Source: Ministeria vibrans ATCC 50519 (lineage: Eukaryota; Opisthokonta; Filasterea). From it: DNA of 57,995 nt. Each line of letters starts with the position of its first letter. Within the stretch, counting starts at the first letter, position 1. The notes below the pieces were generated by a model that ran no database searches, had not been told where the DNA came from, and saw nothing but the letters and a program-made list of their open reading frames with translations. The stretch spans positions 66,161-124,155 of the forward strand of contig CALSCP010000408.1 in assembly GCA_943704425.1 (NCBI GenBank), read 5' to 3'. Below, piece by piece: positions 10,201 to 21,980 of the stretch. The translations under genes were made by a program, and so were the position numbers.

Positions 10201-13200
10201 TCACACTCGTCAACAATGTCCCACACGTGTGCATCAACAAACTCCATTACCTCGAGGAGGGCAGTTTCGGATCGATGTTGGTCACTCTTGCACGGCTCTG
10301 CCGCACTCATGAATTCGCACAACTTGAGACGGAGGGACAGCGTGTGTTCCCACTGCGCCATCACTACTCCGCCGCCAGAGAGCTGACACTCGCGCAGCTG
10401 CTCAAGTATCTTCAAGATGGTCTTCAGATTCAGCTCGATGGTGCGGTGACAAGGAAAGGTGAAGAGCCGGCGCGCCACCAACCCAGTAAGACGCGACGCC
10501 AAATCGTCAAAATTGGTGCGAAAGAGCGCCCGGAGAATGGTCACACGCGGCACGCACTCGGAGTTGGCCGAGAGCGCCAGGCACACCATGGGAGTCACAA
10601 CGGAGGTCTTGCCCTCGCCCATATTCTGCTGCACCGCCTCGTTGCGACCGTGTTCCGTGTCCAGCTGCCGCTTTGCCACTAGTACCTGGTTGCGGCGAAT
10701 CACAAGTGACTGTTGCACCTCAAAGAGCAGCCAAGAGGGATAATCGCGAACGCTCCATTCCTGCGAGCGACGGTGTTCCATCACATCGTCGCACTTTTGA
10801 TCCGACGTCATCGACGAGCCAAGCAGACGCCGTGCCTTTTGCTGGTACGACATAAACACGCACACAGCGGCAGCGTGTTCAAAGAGTGGCAACGAGTGCT
10901 GTGCGTTGTTGTCGTCCAGAACAAATGGAAGCACCGTCTCAGGCACGAGCGGCGGATACAATCCGGACGCAGCCGCTCCCTTGTTTTGAACACCCTTCAA
11001 CGACGACACAAGCACGCCCCAATGCTCACGGCAAAGTTTTCGTGCCATATGCCACACTTTGTGGAGCAGCGCTGCTGTTTGCTCGTCCGTCTGCCACACG
11101 CGTCGTTTGGGCAACGCATCCTTCTGTAGTGCCGCGTTGCTCTCGTCGAGAAGTTTCAGCAAGCGCTGTGTGGCCGGTTCGTCACCGCCGTAGAGCAGTT
11201 CACCGTCCGGGTGAGCTTGGAAGTCCTTGACAACGCCTACTTGACGGACACACCTAGAAAAGGCTTCCTCAAACTCCTCCCACACCCCGGTCGAGACAAT
11301 GGTCTCGGCACGTGAACTGATTTCACTCCACACGCTCAGCGGCGCAATGAGTTGCGTCTCGAAGTCGATAGGAACTGATGTGTTGCTGCTGCTAAACGGC
11401 ACACGCTTGATTGTGCTGAAAGCGGGCGCAGCAGACGTAGAGGAGACCAGCTGGAGCACACGTTTCACCCAACGGTCAAATAGGCGGCGATTGCGTTGAT
11501 TTCTCCACAGAGTGTCCAATGCTTCGATCTCGTTGTGAGCACCACGTGGAAGGTTGTAAACGACGGGCTTGGACTTGGAATTCCAAGTGGGCTTGCGCCA
11601 GTCAGAGTTGGAAAATGCACTCCTTAGGCTCTCTTCGCGCGCCAGTTGTCGCTCACTCCGAGCGAGCGTGTAAGTCGGGATTTCGGCCGCCTTCCACGCT
11701 GGTTGCTGTTGAACAATATACACTGCCGAATTCATGATATCGCAAGCGGACAGTTTCGCCTGAATCTCATCCGGCCACGAATTGAAGGACGGTGAAACGG
11801 CAGGTTTGTACGACAGGCAGAGAACGCCCAACGCAACGTCCGAGTTTATGTCATCAAGCGCCACAAGATAACACAGCACATGCACAAATGTGCGACGATT
11901 GTCGTCGTTGATGTCCTCGAGCGCAAAGCGCATTAGCGATGCAACAGATATGTCCTGCTTTTCCCACGTCTCCATTTTCGTATTCAGCATGCGACAGAGT
12001 GACGACTTGTCGGTACAGCTTTGCGTGATGTTGGATTTGGTCTGTATTTTCTCGCGCGCTGCAATCCGCATCCGCTCCACAGTGCTACGCGGCTCCACAA
12101 ACGCAGCAGTGGCCAGCGAGGCAAGTCCTCTACGCGACAGGTCAGGACCCAACTTCCCTTTGCAACGTGCGATGGTTTTTTCAGCCAGTCGACTCTCCTC
12201 GTCGTGTGTGAGACGAGCCGATGACGGATAGAAGGAATGCCAGCGCCAGTAGGAGCGCGTGGCAAAGTCGAGACGACGAGCGCCTCTGGGGTGCTCCTTC
12301 ACACGCTCAGAATCAATACCACCGCTGCCGTCATCGTGGTGAAGAGCACAGAGCTGAAGAGACTCTTCGATCATGAGATAGACACGCAGGAAAAGCGCAT
12401 CACTGGCACTCAGTGAATCAAGGCGTTTCCGCCAGGTGGTCGTTTCGTACTTTTTGGAGAAGTTGACGTGAGGGACACGCTTCGGCGAGAGAAGTGCAAT
12501 GACACTGAGACTCCCGAGCTTCTCGCAGTCGTAGGGAACGTTGGAACGCGACTGATCAAGCCAAGCGAGGGCGCACTCAAGGCCTGTACGACCAGTGAAA
12601 GGGTCGCGAAGAGTGCGCGACGACAGGGCATGAAGGTAGGCCAGGTGAAGACGATGAAGAAGAGAGGGAGCGTCAAGGCGCTGCAGCTCGTCGTTAACAG
12701 AGTAGTCGAGTACGCGCACGCTATCCTTGGTGGTGGTTGATTCGGCAAACACAACGTGAAGATCAGAGTCAGTGCTCGCTGACCACTGGAGCTGGTAGGG
12801 TGTGAGGACGAGGCGGCGACGAGAGGCGAGCTCATTCGGTGATTGCTCAAGTACGAGCACGTTGTGTATGCCGAGGAGAGTGCCAATGGACTGCTGAGGT
12901 GCCACGGCAAAGTTGGCATACTGCAACGAGCGAATGGTGGCGTTCGCAAGGCACACGGTGAAGGAGAGACTGACACGCGGAAGAATCACGTTTAAAAGTC
13001 CGTTGTACGGCAGGAGCACGTGAACAAAGTCGGACGACTCAATGCGACCAAACACCGTGTTGTGCAGTCGCTGAAAAAGGGTGGATTGACGTGACACAAT
13101 GAACTGGCCTGCATCGCAGTTGTCAGCTCGCAACGTAGTGCGCAGTGTCAAGACCGATTCATTCAGAGCGCCAGTGTAGCAAGGTGATGCAAACGAGTCG

Positions 13201-16200
13201 TCGGCCATGTCGTCATGACGATACGGGTGAAGCTCAAGAGTATCTGATGCCTTGAGCCAGTGTGTGTACTCGTGCTGAAGTGTCCAAGGCAACACCTTGG
13301 TAAAAAGTGTTTCGGAGACGAGGACGCGGCGCACTTTGTTCGTGTCGCGATGCGCCACATAAATATTAGCACCGTTGAAGTCGCACAGGCAAAAATCCCA
13401 GCTGCCTGTCTGGTAGAGGTGTCCCAGGGCGACAACGTTTTCAAAGATGCGCGATCCAAAAAGACGCTTAAAAGTGGATGACGAGGTGATGCCTTCGGGG
13501 AGACGCCCCAGCGGCGCACCGTCGACAAGAAGCTCGCCCGAGATAGGATTGTACTGGACCAGCGCAGCGTTTCCCTCAACATCGAGTTGCGCCACCCTTG
13601 TGAAGTACCAGTTGCCGTCGGAATCGGACGGATAGCGGTGAAAGGCTTCAGCGGAACGTTCGGCAGCCCCAGGCCAGGCATCGTCTTGCGTGAGAATGAG
13701 CATGGGCAGCGCTGGGCAGTCTTGGAGTCGCTGGTGAATTTGCTCGGTGTGCATGTGGGCGACACGAAATGCATTGGCATAGAGCGCACAGAGTTCCTTG
13801 CCAGACACATCGATCCACTCGTCGGCATTCGGTAATTTGCTGCACAGAATGGGCACGAGCGAGCGCAGTCGACGGAGTGCTTCAAGTAGTGTGAAAAGCG
13901 AGTCGTGCTGGTCGGTGGCGCTCGAGTGCCTTTCAAGAATGGCACTGTCGTACCCAAACGTGAGCACCTGACAGCAGAGAATGCCAACAAGAATGCGTTC
14001 GTAACCAATGCGCTCGTCCGGCTTGTGCAACTTGGACAACACCAGTGAGACTTTCGCGTACCAGTCAGCGGCAATCAGACGGCAACGAGCCAACAGAGCA
14101 ACGGTCGTGGTGGGACTGGGGTCGTGCGTCACAATAAGTAGGTGCGACGCAATGCGCACGACGGATATCAAACTGCGCAAGTTGAGCCAATTTTTGTGGA
14201 TTTTGTCCAGAAAGTCGGTGAGTGTCACCTGCGAGACGGACTCGACAACGCCCATTTCGCACAAATCTGCTTCCCACTGACGCAGCACAGAGCAGTGGCG
14301 GCGGTGAGGGTTCATGGGCGGCCCGGTTTGTTGGACTGTCTGGAGGATGAGCTGCGCGACGCCATGTTTTTCAAAGCGCAGACGGTGCGATGCGGTGAGT
14401 TCGGTGAGGAGACGTCGCCAGTTGAGGTTTCCGCCGTCGCTGCGCAGCGAGGTAAACGCCTCGGCCTCGTCGCGCTCCAGCAACAAGTGGCGACTGCGCT
14501 CGCAAGTCGCTCGGTTCTCGGTGATGCTGGTCACGGGGTCGACGGCGTCAGAAAGCGAGTGGTAAGGCGAGGAGAGAGGCACGCAGCAGAGAGCAGCAAT
14601 GAAGCGGATTAGGGGCGTGCAAAACGTGGTTAGGTGTTTGTCGCTGCGTGTGACAAAGACAGTGTTGCGAGCGGCCCCACAAAGTACAGAGTCTTGCGAA
14701 GCAGCCTGCACCTGTACGGAACGGTAGTGGCAAAGCGTTATAGCTTTCGCTGTTGTGTGCAGAACTACCCTGTCCAAGGAGCAACTGGTCGCTGAAGTCG
14801 GTAGACCTTCTTGGCACCAAGAACCAGGGTTGCCTCTCCACCGATTTGAGCTTGGCGCAAGAGATTCGTGAGGCTTAGGTTCTGCAAACTGACACACAAG
14901 CGACGACCAGGCATTCATGAGCGAACGGTAGATTGGGGGCATCCACAGCTCAAAGGCAACAACGTGTGCTTGGGTGGCGGCGGTGGGAAGCAATCGCTCA
15001 TACTTTACAATCGTCATTTCGTCAATCCGTCGAGTGAGGTTTCGACGTTCTTTACATTGGTTGCATCTCGTCAATATGTCGCACGTGCATGGATCTAGTG
15101 ACTGTCGTTGTGCCGTGTAGAGCGAAATCAAGGACTTCGACGACTTCAGTTCGCGAAGCTTTTGGCTTTCACATAGCTTCTCAGAAGTGCGCACCTCTTT
15201 AATGCGCTCCAACAGCTCGGGTGACTGTTGGACGCACACATCGGCAAGGGAACCCGAACACACATCGAAAATTCCTTGCTTGGATGTAACACTGTGAGCA
15301 CGCTGGAGCAGATAGGCCTCAAAGGAGGCAACAGCACGACGGTCGGCGTGCGAGGCAAGCAAGAGGACGCGCAGAGCGGGAAGAATATCGTATGGCGGCG
15401 CGTACGATTTGGCCAGGGAGGATGTGCGTGTGACAAGACGATCAATCATGAGAACGCACGCGATGGAGGAGAGCACACGCATCGACTGGACTTGGGGATC
15501 CCGCTTCAGACCAAGAGGGTACGCGAACTCGGCAAGCGAGTCATAGAGAGACAGCAATGCTGTGGATGTCTCGAGAGTCCACGTCAGGGTATCCACTGTG
15601 GCCGGCCACAGCACATCGAGGGTGAAGCGCTGGACTTGGGTGAGAGCAAGGAGCTCTGTAGTGGGGTTGGTCTTGTTTGAGAGAAGTTGAGTGCATTCTG
15701 CCACAACTTGCACAAGAGTGTCGTCGGAGACAGCGTCCATGTTGAACGTGAGGCGAGACGTGGACGGTACGGGAGGGAGCGCATTGCCATTGTCACTATC
15801 ATCGCAGTTTTCAGCCATCGCGGGAGGTGCGAAGGTGAGAGAAGTTTCGAGTCGATGCTCAGTGTGTTCGGGATTAGTCGCGTCGACGACGAGCGACTGG
15901 AGGTCGAGAAGGGGAGTGTCGCGCGTACGATAGTCGCTCGCGTGGTCGCAGAGACGCTCGTGCTCCGTGCAGGCAGCGGCTGCATCGCCAAGGACACAGC
16001 GCGCAAGAGTGCTGTTGGTTGTGTCCACAATGAGCTTTTCCAGTTTGGCGCTACGACGAGCAATTTTCGCGGCAAGTTGCACAATGAGTTCGTCGTCAGG
16101 TGGATAGTCGTCAGCATTGGTGTTGCAGTGGTGAAGTTTCGAGGTGAGCAAATCGAGGATGAAACATTTGTAGGTGACAGTGCCACGATCTACATCAATC

Positions 16201-17113
16201 AAATAAAAGAACGGCCCGTCTTTATCAGTCGCGTGGTGCAAATAAAGAGGGGAGGAGGGGGTCGGGAGGATGGGGTAGGGTGGAGGGGGGTGACAATAAT
16301 GAATAAATACTAAATTTTAATACCTTGATTGTCGACCAAAAGCTGGTGGTGGAAGATGGAGCGAATCACATCCCATAGACGATCCCGACGCCAGACACAG
16401 TTTTCTGAGCGGTAGAATTCGTCGGTGGGAAACTTTTTGGTGACGGTGACAAAGTTTTGAGGAGCAGTTTGGTCGTTGGGAACGGTTGCAGCGAGAGACG
16501 GCAGAAGAAAGTGATGGACAACAAAGTCTCTCTCCGGCTCGCGCAACTCGTCGTTGGTGGCGCCGGGTTTGGGGCCCTTGCGAGCCTGAACGTACGTGTT
16601 GTCGATAGATGACCGCTGCAGGGCCGTGATGAAGGTGGGAATGCTGTCGCGGGCGTTTGCGGGAACACATGCAACTGAGGCGGGCACTGTACAGGAACGG
16701 TACAGCGCCAGGTCGTCACAGCTGGCGACGTCGTGGTCGTGGTCGTCGGCGTTGACAAACGACTGGTAGACGGTGATGTGGCTGTGGTCGGGGCTGATGA
16801 GCACTGCCGAGGAGTGGTGCTGGATGAGGAAGGAAACGCGCGGCACGACATGGGTGGCGAGAAACCCCCGCAGAGCAGACAAATCGTCGTGGATCGACCG
16901 GCTGCTGTATGGTGGTGTGGTGGCGTGCGAATGGACCGGCGATGAGCGGTCGAGGTTGAGGAAAGCAAGCGGAAAGGCCTGTGGGGTCGAGTGCGGAAAC
17001 ATCTCGCAGAGGCACGGATCAGGCCGACGCGGAAGCGTCAAGTGCATCAGCTCGGTGCGGAATTGCTTTACTGCTTCGGAGTGCTTGATGGAGCACTCGG
17101 TGGGGTTGGTCAT
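7272..17113 (-). CDS. Giant DUF6606/DUF3638/DUF3645 P-loop protein
   Basis: Exon 1 (17113-16324) joins exon 2 (16219-7272) across a 104-nt intron in phase 1 (Q|D-GPFFYLIDVD), giving 3,245 residues; 8.9 kb of exon 2 has no intron. The N-terminus, with RDFVVHHFLLPSLA, fits DUF6606. Near residue 2130, QQNMGEGKTSVVTPMV is the Walker A-like signature of DUF3638, followed by RVTILRALF and RLFTFPCHR. Near 2270, VDECDQVLNGVKTQLLYTMG is its acidic box. Around 2590, the stretch with KQFPLKMCASASDLAG fits DUF3645. Related fungal and protist proteins are about this size and are often auto-labelled ubiquitinyl hydrolase; their biochemical role is not established, and the helicase-like motifs suggest an ATPase. 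A KR/E-rich coiled coil lies near the C-terminus (LDEQQERELQREEEEE). Many long frames on the opposite strand are codon-bias shadows. Confidence 0.85.
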
Positions 17114-17498
17114 GATAAATAAAAGTTAAAGGCGTGTTTATTGTGTTTTGTTGTGTGAAATGTGAAATAAATTATATTATTTTTCATTATTATTTTTCTT
17201 CAACTCTGAGCGATGAGAAATCGAAAGGGAAAAAATCAACTCCGAAAAAAAATTGTAAACAAAAAAAAATTGTAAACAAATCCTTTTCAACTAAGCAACT
17301 AAGTCAGCATGAGACTCTTTAGTCTTTTACTTTTGTGTCTGCAGTAGTGCAGGGTTATATTTTGACTTTCAACAGTAATGCCGGCGCCGCTGAATGAAAA
17401 GACCGCAAAGTGAAGGCCCAAGGAACCCTTTTCCGCATTTATTATATTGGTTGAATGTAGGTTCAGTTGAGTTTTATTGGTACAGGCAGGCTCTCCGT
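17114..17498. other. Intergenic spacer, AT-rich
   Basis: This holds the presumed promoter of the giant - strand gene (start 17113) followed by AT-rich DNA with short A runs. I see no exon or RNA gene in it. Confidence 0.5.
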
Positions 17499-17526
17499 CT
17501 TCCTAGGACTTCCAAAAAAAAAAAAA
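17499..17526 (+). repeat. SINE-like repeat, 3' tail fragment
   Basis: CCTAGGACTTCC followed by an A run. This equals the reverse complement of the T-run plus GGAAGTCCTAGG at 17612-17630, so it is the tail of one more copy in the opposite orientation. Confidence 0.5.
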
Positions 17527-17562
17527 GACTCTTCTCCGTCTTGAATGCATCACTGCTTTTTT

Positions 17563-17567
17563 TTTTT

Positions 17568-17601
<34 letters not shown>

Positions 17602-17690
17602 TTTTTTTTTTTTTTTTGGAAGTCCTAGGGCAAAAGCTTCATTGTACAAGACAATCTAGCCATCTAGGGCAAAAGCTTCACCATTGTATT
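17563..17690 (-). repeat. SINE-like A-tailed repeat, copy 1
   Basis: A T tract of about 50 nt (A-tail on the - strand) is followed by GGAAGTCCTAGGGC, AAAAGCTTCATTGTACAAG and ACAATCTAGCCATC. The same order and nearly the same sequence recur at 18530-18594. A short internal repetition (CTAGGGCAAAAGCTTCA) is seen at 17666-17682. Confidence 0.6.
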
Positions 17691-17760
17691 TCACCCGGAG
17701 GCGTTCGCAGCTTTGCATTAGCCTGGGCTCGGAGATGTGCTTGCCTGGGTGCACCTTTTT

Positions 17761-17864
17761 GAGCGCATGCAAGTCTCGTTTTGATTACCGTTCGGCCCAT
17801 GCGGGGATGGAGCAGCCGCTAGATTGTCGAAGCTTTCTTCATCCTAGGGTTTCAAAAAAAAAAA
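17761..17864 (+). repeat. SINE-like A-tailed repeat, copy 2 (divergent)
   Basis: In this orientation it reads GCATGCAAGTCTC ... TTCGGCCCATGCGGGG ... GCAGCCGCTAGATTGTC ... AAGCTT ... CCTAGG ... then an A run of 11. The same blocks appear in reverse-complement order at 18531-18660, so it is a diverged copy in the opposite orientation. Confidence 0.55.
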
Positions 17865-18529
17865 GTTGCCTGTCTTGATGCGGTTCTAGAAGGTACCACT
17901 CCTGCGCACCTTTAACCGCTTCAGTCGTCGCCTTTTTCAGCCTCTTCCACTTGCTCCTAAGGCACTTCTGTTTGACTCCCATCTCCCAGTAACTCGTCGC
18001 CAGTCTGATCGCTGAAGGGCAGGCGAAGACGGCAGAATTTCGGCAGAATAAAAAATAACTGCCTAATATTTAAATACGTTTCCGTAATATTTAGTAGTAA
18101 TTTTCGCCGTATACAATAATTCATACGAAAGGTTTTGTTTGTATTTCGCGTGATGTTATATGATGGTTGAAATAAATGCATTGAAATATGTACACTGTGA
18201 AATCAAATAACATTATTTACCATTACACGGCTTAAATTTTGTAGCTCTTCTCGTAAAAATTACTCACTTTTTATTCTTATTCATCACCATGTCCTTCAGT
18301 TCTTTTTATTCATTCAAGCTACAAGGTGTTTGGTGAATGGGGGTCCGTAGATGAATGAATGGACTCCCACCGGCGTGCGGTATGAAGAGGTCGAGGGGTC
18401 TTCGAAGGTAGCGATTTTCTTCTTTCGAGAAGAAAACCGACGTCGTCTCAAGCGTCGCGGGTTGGTGAGTCTTCGCCAAAATGACTACAAGAGGGTACGT
18501 TCGTCGTTGGACAGAGTGCCACCTGTCGC

Positions 18530-18660
18530 GATTTTTTTTTTTTTTTTGGAAGTCCTAGGGCAATAGCTTCATTGTACAAGACAATCTAGCCATCCGAAGC
18601 GGCTGCTTCACCCCCGCATGGGCCGAAACGGACATTCCGAGAGACTTGCATGCAGAGCTA
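18530..18660 (-). repeat. SINE-like A-tailed repeat, copy 3 (best preserved)
   Basis: Read on the - strand this is a roughly 115-bp body containing CATGCAAGTCTC, TTTCGGCCCATGCGGG, GAAGCAGCCGCTTC, GGCTAGATTGTCTTG and TTGCCCTAGGACTTCC, ending in a run of about 16 A. No coding capacity. The A-tail and the variable truncation of copies fit a short retroposon. No convincing pol III A and B boxes were found, so its promoter type is unknown. Confidence 0.6.
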
Positions 18661-18935
18661 TTCATTCAAATAAACCGCTCAGCAGCTGAAAATGCCTCCT
18701 GATTTTAAACTAGGCATCTCGCATGAAAAAGGGAGAAGAAAAAGGGAAGAAGAAAAATGCAAAGGGGGAAAGGAAGAGAAAGAAAGAAAAAGGAAAAATG
18801 GGAAAAACAAACACCAGAAGCAGGCAGCAGCCTACTGGCGCCGCTGCCACTCCCTGTAATGCTCATACGCGGCCACCAGGCACTGTCTCGCAGCCGCCAC
18901 TGCATCTTTTCGAGCGTAGGCTGGGATGCGACGCG

Positions 18936-19206
18936 TCATGCATGGCCAACGACCAGCAACAGACACCAAGTGCAGGGCGGATTGGTCATCACATTCCTGA
19001 CCGACCCTAATGATCGGCTCATGTGGCGCCACTGGAGGAGAGAACGCCTCAGAGACGCCCGAATCTCTTCCGCACACGAGTTGGTGTTGGACAGGAAGGG
19101 TTGGGCACATCACTCAAAGATGTGCGCGGTGGTCTCCACTGTCGCACAGTACTTACATACTGTCGACTGTGCAAGGCCCCTCCTGTGCTGTGCCCAACCT
19201 GGTGGG
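18936..19206 (-). pseudogene. Decayed C-terminal tail of a reverse-transcriptase element
   Basis: The - strand frame from about 19206 reads a basic stretch, then STVCKYCATVETTAHIFE, a stop (TGA), CAQPFLSN, then EEIRASLRRSLLQWRH. A C-x2-C-x7-H-x5-C motif with 'ET..H' is characteristic of the zinc-finger-like C-terminus of non-LTR retrotransposon polymerases. The in-frame stop falls just before the last cysteine, so this is a dead remnant. No reverse-transcriptase catalytic region survives nearby. The identification rests on a short motif. Confidence 0.4.
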
Positions 19207-19429
19207 GCACGGGAGCATGAAAGGCAGCGGGCAGCGAAAGGGTATGGGCGCAGAAGGAGACGAAAGACGATCCTACTGCTCTAGGGAAACGAGAAGATGA
19301 TTGAAGAGGAACGAGTGCGCGCCTGGACGCAAACGAGTAGCAACAAATCGGGATGACGACTCGATGTAATCGGACCACGGAAGCGAGCAGATGCTAAAGA
19401 GAAGCAGATGCGATGAGAAAGCACGGGAA

Positions 19430-19575
19430 GGAATGTGTCCAAAGAGTAAGAGAGAGACGAGTAGAGAGAGACGAGTAGAGAGAGACAAGTAGAGAGAGAC
19501 AGTAGAGAAAGACAATAGAGAGAGACAATAGAGAGAGAGTAGAGAGAGACAATTAGTAGAGAGAGGAAAATAACT
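19430..19575. repeat. Degenerate GAGAGAGAC(A/G)AGTA repeat
   Basis: A purine-rich tandem array built on AGAGAGACAAGTAGAG variants, about 130 bp. It is related in style to the CT/CACTTTG arrays seen in several introns of this window. No gene overlaps it. Confidence 0.75.
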
Positions 19576-19692
19576 TGTGGCGCATCGAGCGTCCACGAAC
19601 CGGCAAATACGCTCGCCTATATGAAGAAGGCAAGAAATTCGAAAAGAGACGCGCACAATCGAAAGAGAATTTTCATCATAATGTCTAGGGGT

Positions 19693-21334
19693 TTATACAG
19701 TGGTGGTGTGAATGCCGAGAATGTTCTTCTCCTTGAAGACGCGGTTCTTGTTGCGCCGCAGAGAAGATCCGTCTTCGGCGATAGAAGAAGGGCTGTCGGG
19801 GGTGGCAGGGGTGGCGGTAGGGTCTTCCTTGAGGACGGGGGTGGTGGGCTCGCCGGTGGAGCTCGAGATGCTCTTGCGGTCCTGCTCAGACTGAGACACG
19901 CGCCGTCTCGGGGTCGTGGGCAAGATGAGCATGGCGGGACCCGTACCCGCACCACTCACCCCACTGCTACTACTAATACTGCCGCTACTGCTACTCGTGG
20001 GCTTGACCACGCCTCCCTTGCCCATCTTGCTCGTGTCCCCCCTAACCTTTCCCTCTCCCGCCCCTCCTCCTCCACCTCCTCCCACTTCCACCGTCTGCTG
20101 CTGCTGCGCGCCCATCTTATCCTGCTCCACCATCCGCATCATATCAGCCAGACGGGCCTTTTGCATCTCTTCGCGCAGTGTCTTTGCCAACTCAGCCCAT
20201 CCCCGAATCTGTGCCACCTATCACTCACTGTCAGCACAACAATAAACACAACACCAACAATAAAAAGAGGGTGGTACCTCGAGAGCCCGCTGACCCTTAT
20301 CGTTGGTCGCAAAAAGGTCTGCGCCACTCTTGACAAGGAGAAGGGCAAAATCAGTGAGACCCGAGTGAGCGGCATGGTGCAGGGCAGTGTTGTCGTGGCG
20401 GTCGCGCCGGTGCAGGTCACACGAGGCATCGAGAAGCAGCTTGGACATGCGCAACATGTCTGAGGCAACAGCAATAATCAGCGGCGTCTGGCCCAGCTTG
20501 TTCTCTGCGTTGACGTTGGCGCCCGCGTCGATCAAAAGCTGTGCGCATCCGCTGCGTCCTTGCTTGGCGGCCATGTGCAGTGGTGTGTTGCTGTCTGAGT
20601 CCCCCATGTTCACATATGCCCCGGCCCCCAGCTCAAGCAGCTGCGACACAACCGACTCACGTCCTTCAAACGCAGCAAAGTGTCTAAAAAGGAAAGAGAC
20701 ACCCTCCGTTAGACCTGACTCAATCACACATTCACTCTCTCATTCCCACACGACAAGCAAAATAATATTAAGTGTTACAGTGCGGTTGAGGCCTCGGCGT
20801 TGACCATCTCCAGAAGCCCTTCGTTCCCTCTGACACTCTGTGCAATCAGGTCCGACCGTCCGTGTTTGATGAACGTCACTAGCTTGGCAAATTCGGGCTG
20901 AAGCAACTCTCGTGCACTAATGTCCGTCTGCTTCGCCATCAACAGCTCAAGACACTCCATATGGCCCATGTCGCGCGCCACATCAATGGCCGTCGCGCCC
21001 TCTCGGTTGACTCGCGTCGGTCGTGCGCCCGCCTCCAGCAGCATCGACACCACCTCTTGCTTGTTCCCTACACACACGCGCAGACGTGAGCACCTCTATC
21101 GCCGCATCTCTCTTCCACGAACCGTGCGCAGCCCACCACAGAGGCGTTCCCAAATCGTTGCCCGTCTGCTCCACCTCGATGGTCTTCACCTTGAGCAGTG
21201 TGGGCACCAGCGCAATGGCCGCCGGGCCCTGCACCGCATGAAGCAGTGCCGTGTACCCCTGGTCGTCGCTCAGGTTCACATCCGCTCCTACCCCCCCACA
21301 ATACAGCACAACCATCAATACCATCATCTTCTTC

Positions 21335-21411
<77 letters not shown>

Positions 21412-21884
21412 TTTGTGTGTGTTTTTTTGTGTGTTTTTTTTGTTTGTCGTACCGGACACTAAAAGCATCGCAACGACGGCCGTTGCGGACGATTTCACCG
21501 CTCGTATCAACGGAGTTGCACCCGTTGCCGGATCTACTGTGTTGATGATGTCGCGCTTGCCCTGAAGCAGCTCCCAGACCTGCGAACGAGGCGAAAAAAG
21601 AAATGGGAGGCGGAAAGGTGAGTTCGTTGATAAATCGCAAAAAGAGAGTTTCGCCCTTTCAAGAGACAGGTTTCTCTTGTGCGACGACTCCCGAGGTGCA
21701 CACAGCAGCAAGAGCGTGGGCGCAAAGCACCAGCAGCGCCGCAGGAGCATCGTGCGCGTGTGATGACGTCGGCGATTTGGGTTCTCGCACTCGCGCCCCT
21801 CCTCACCTGGTCTGCGTCCGCCAGCTCCGACGCCCGATGTAAATGAAGTGCTGTCGACGACAAAGTCGGTCGACCTCTTCCCAT
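19693..21884 (-). CDS. Ankyrin-repeat protein
   Basis: Six exons: 21884-21807, 21579-21453, 21287-21123, 21067-20779, 20683-20278 and 20217-19693, all GT-AG and in consistent phase, giving 529 residues. Junctions were fixed by rebuilding ankyrin consensus: TPLWWAAHG|NKQEVVSMLLEAGA and STAL|HFAAFEGRESVV. About seven to eight repeats fill residues 20-350, for example NTPLHMAAKQGRSGCAQLLI and TALHHAAHSGLTDFALLLV. The last exon holds a helix (LAKTLREEMQKARLADMMRM) and a Gly/Ser/Thr-rich low-complexity tail ending HTTTV. No enzymatic domain is visible, so a protein-protein scaffold is the safe call. The third intron (55 nt) is among the shortest here; the second carries a (GT/CA)n tract. The gene starts 96 bp from the divergent UIM gene. 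Confidence 0.85.
21336..21410. repeat. (GT)n microsatellite in an ankyrin-gene intron
   Basis: About 75 bp of GT on the + strand lies inside the 165-nt intron between exons 2 and 3 of the ankyrin gene. The exons on both sides join normally, unlike the two microsatellite junctions at 4.7 and 43.4 kb. Confidence 0.9.
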
Positions 21885-21980
21885 TTTTTTTTGAAAAAAA
21901 AAGAAAAGCAAAAAAAAAAAACTGTGTTTACACTACGTCTGTTTGGAAACTCCCAGTGAGTGAAACTGAAAAGTCCCACG
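21885..21980. promoter_or_regulatory. Shared divergent promoter region
   Basis: Only 96 bp separate the start codons of the ankyrin gene (-) and the UIM/PPxY gene (+). The interval is A-rich. No core element is recognisable, but both promoters must lie in or very near it. Confidence 0.45.

Noticed and set aside
9540-10682. 380-residue + strand frame
   Set aside because: Lies fully inside the giant - strand exon that has Walker A and DUF3645 motifs; a codon-bias shadow without any domain.
13163-14074. 303-residue - strand frame
   Set aside because: Shifted frame of the same giant exon; Ser/Arg-rich shadow.
21068-21122. Very short (18-34 nt) intron in the ankyrin gene
   Set aside because: A 55-nt intron with donor G|GTTCG restores a perfect ankyrin repeat (AAHG|NKQEVV), so no ultrashort intron is needed.
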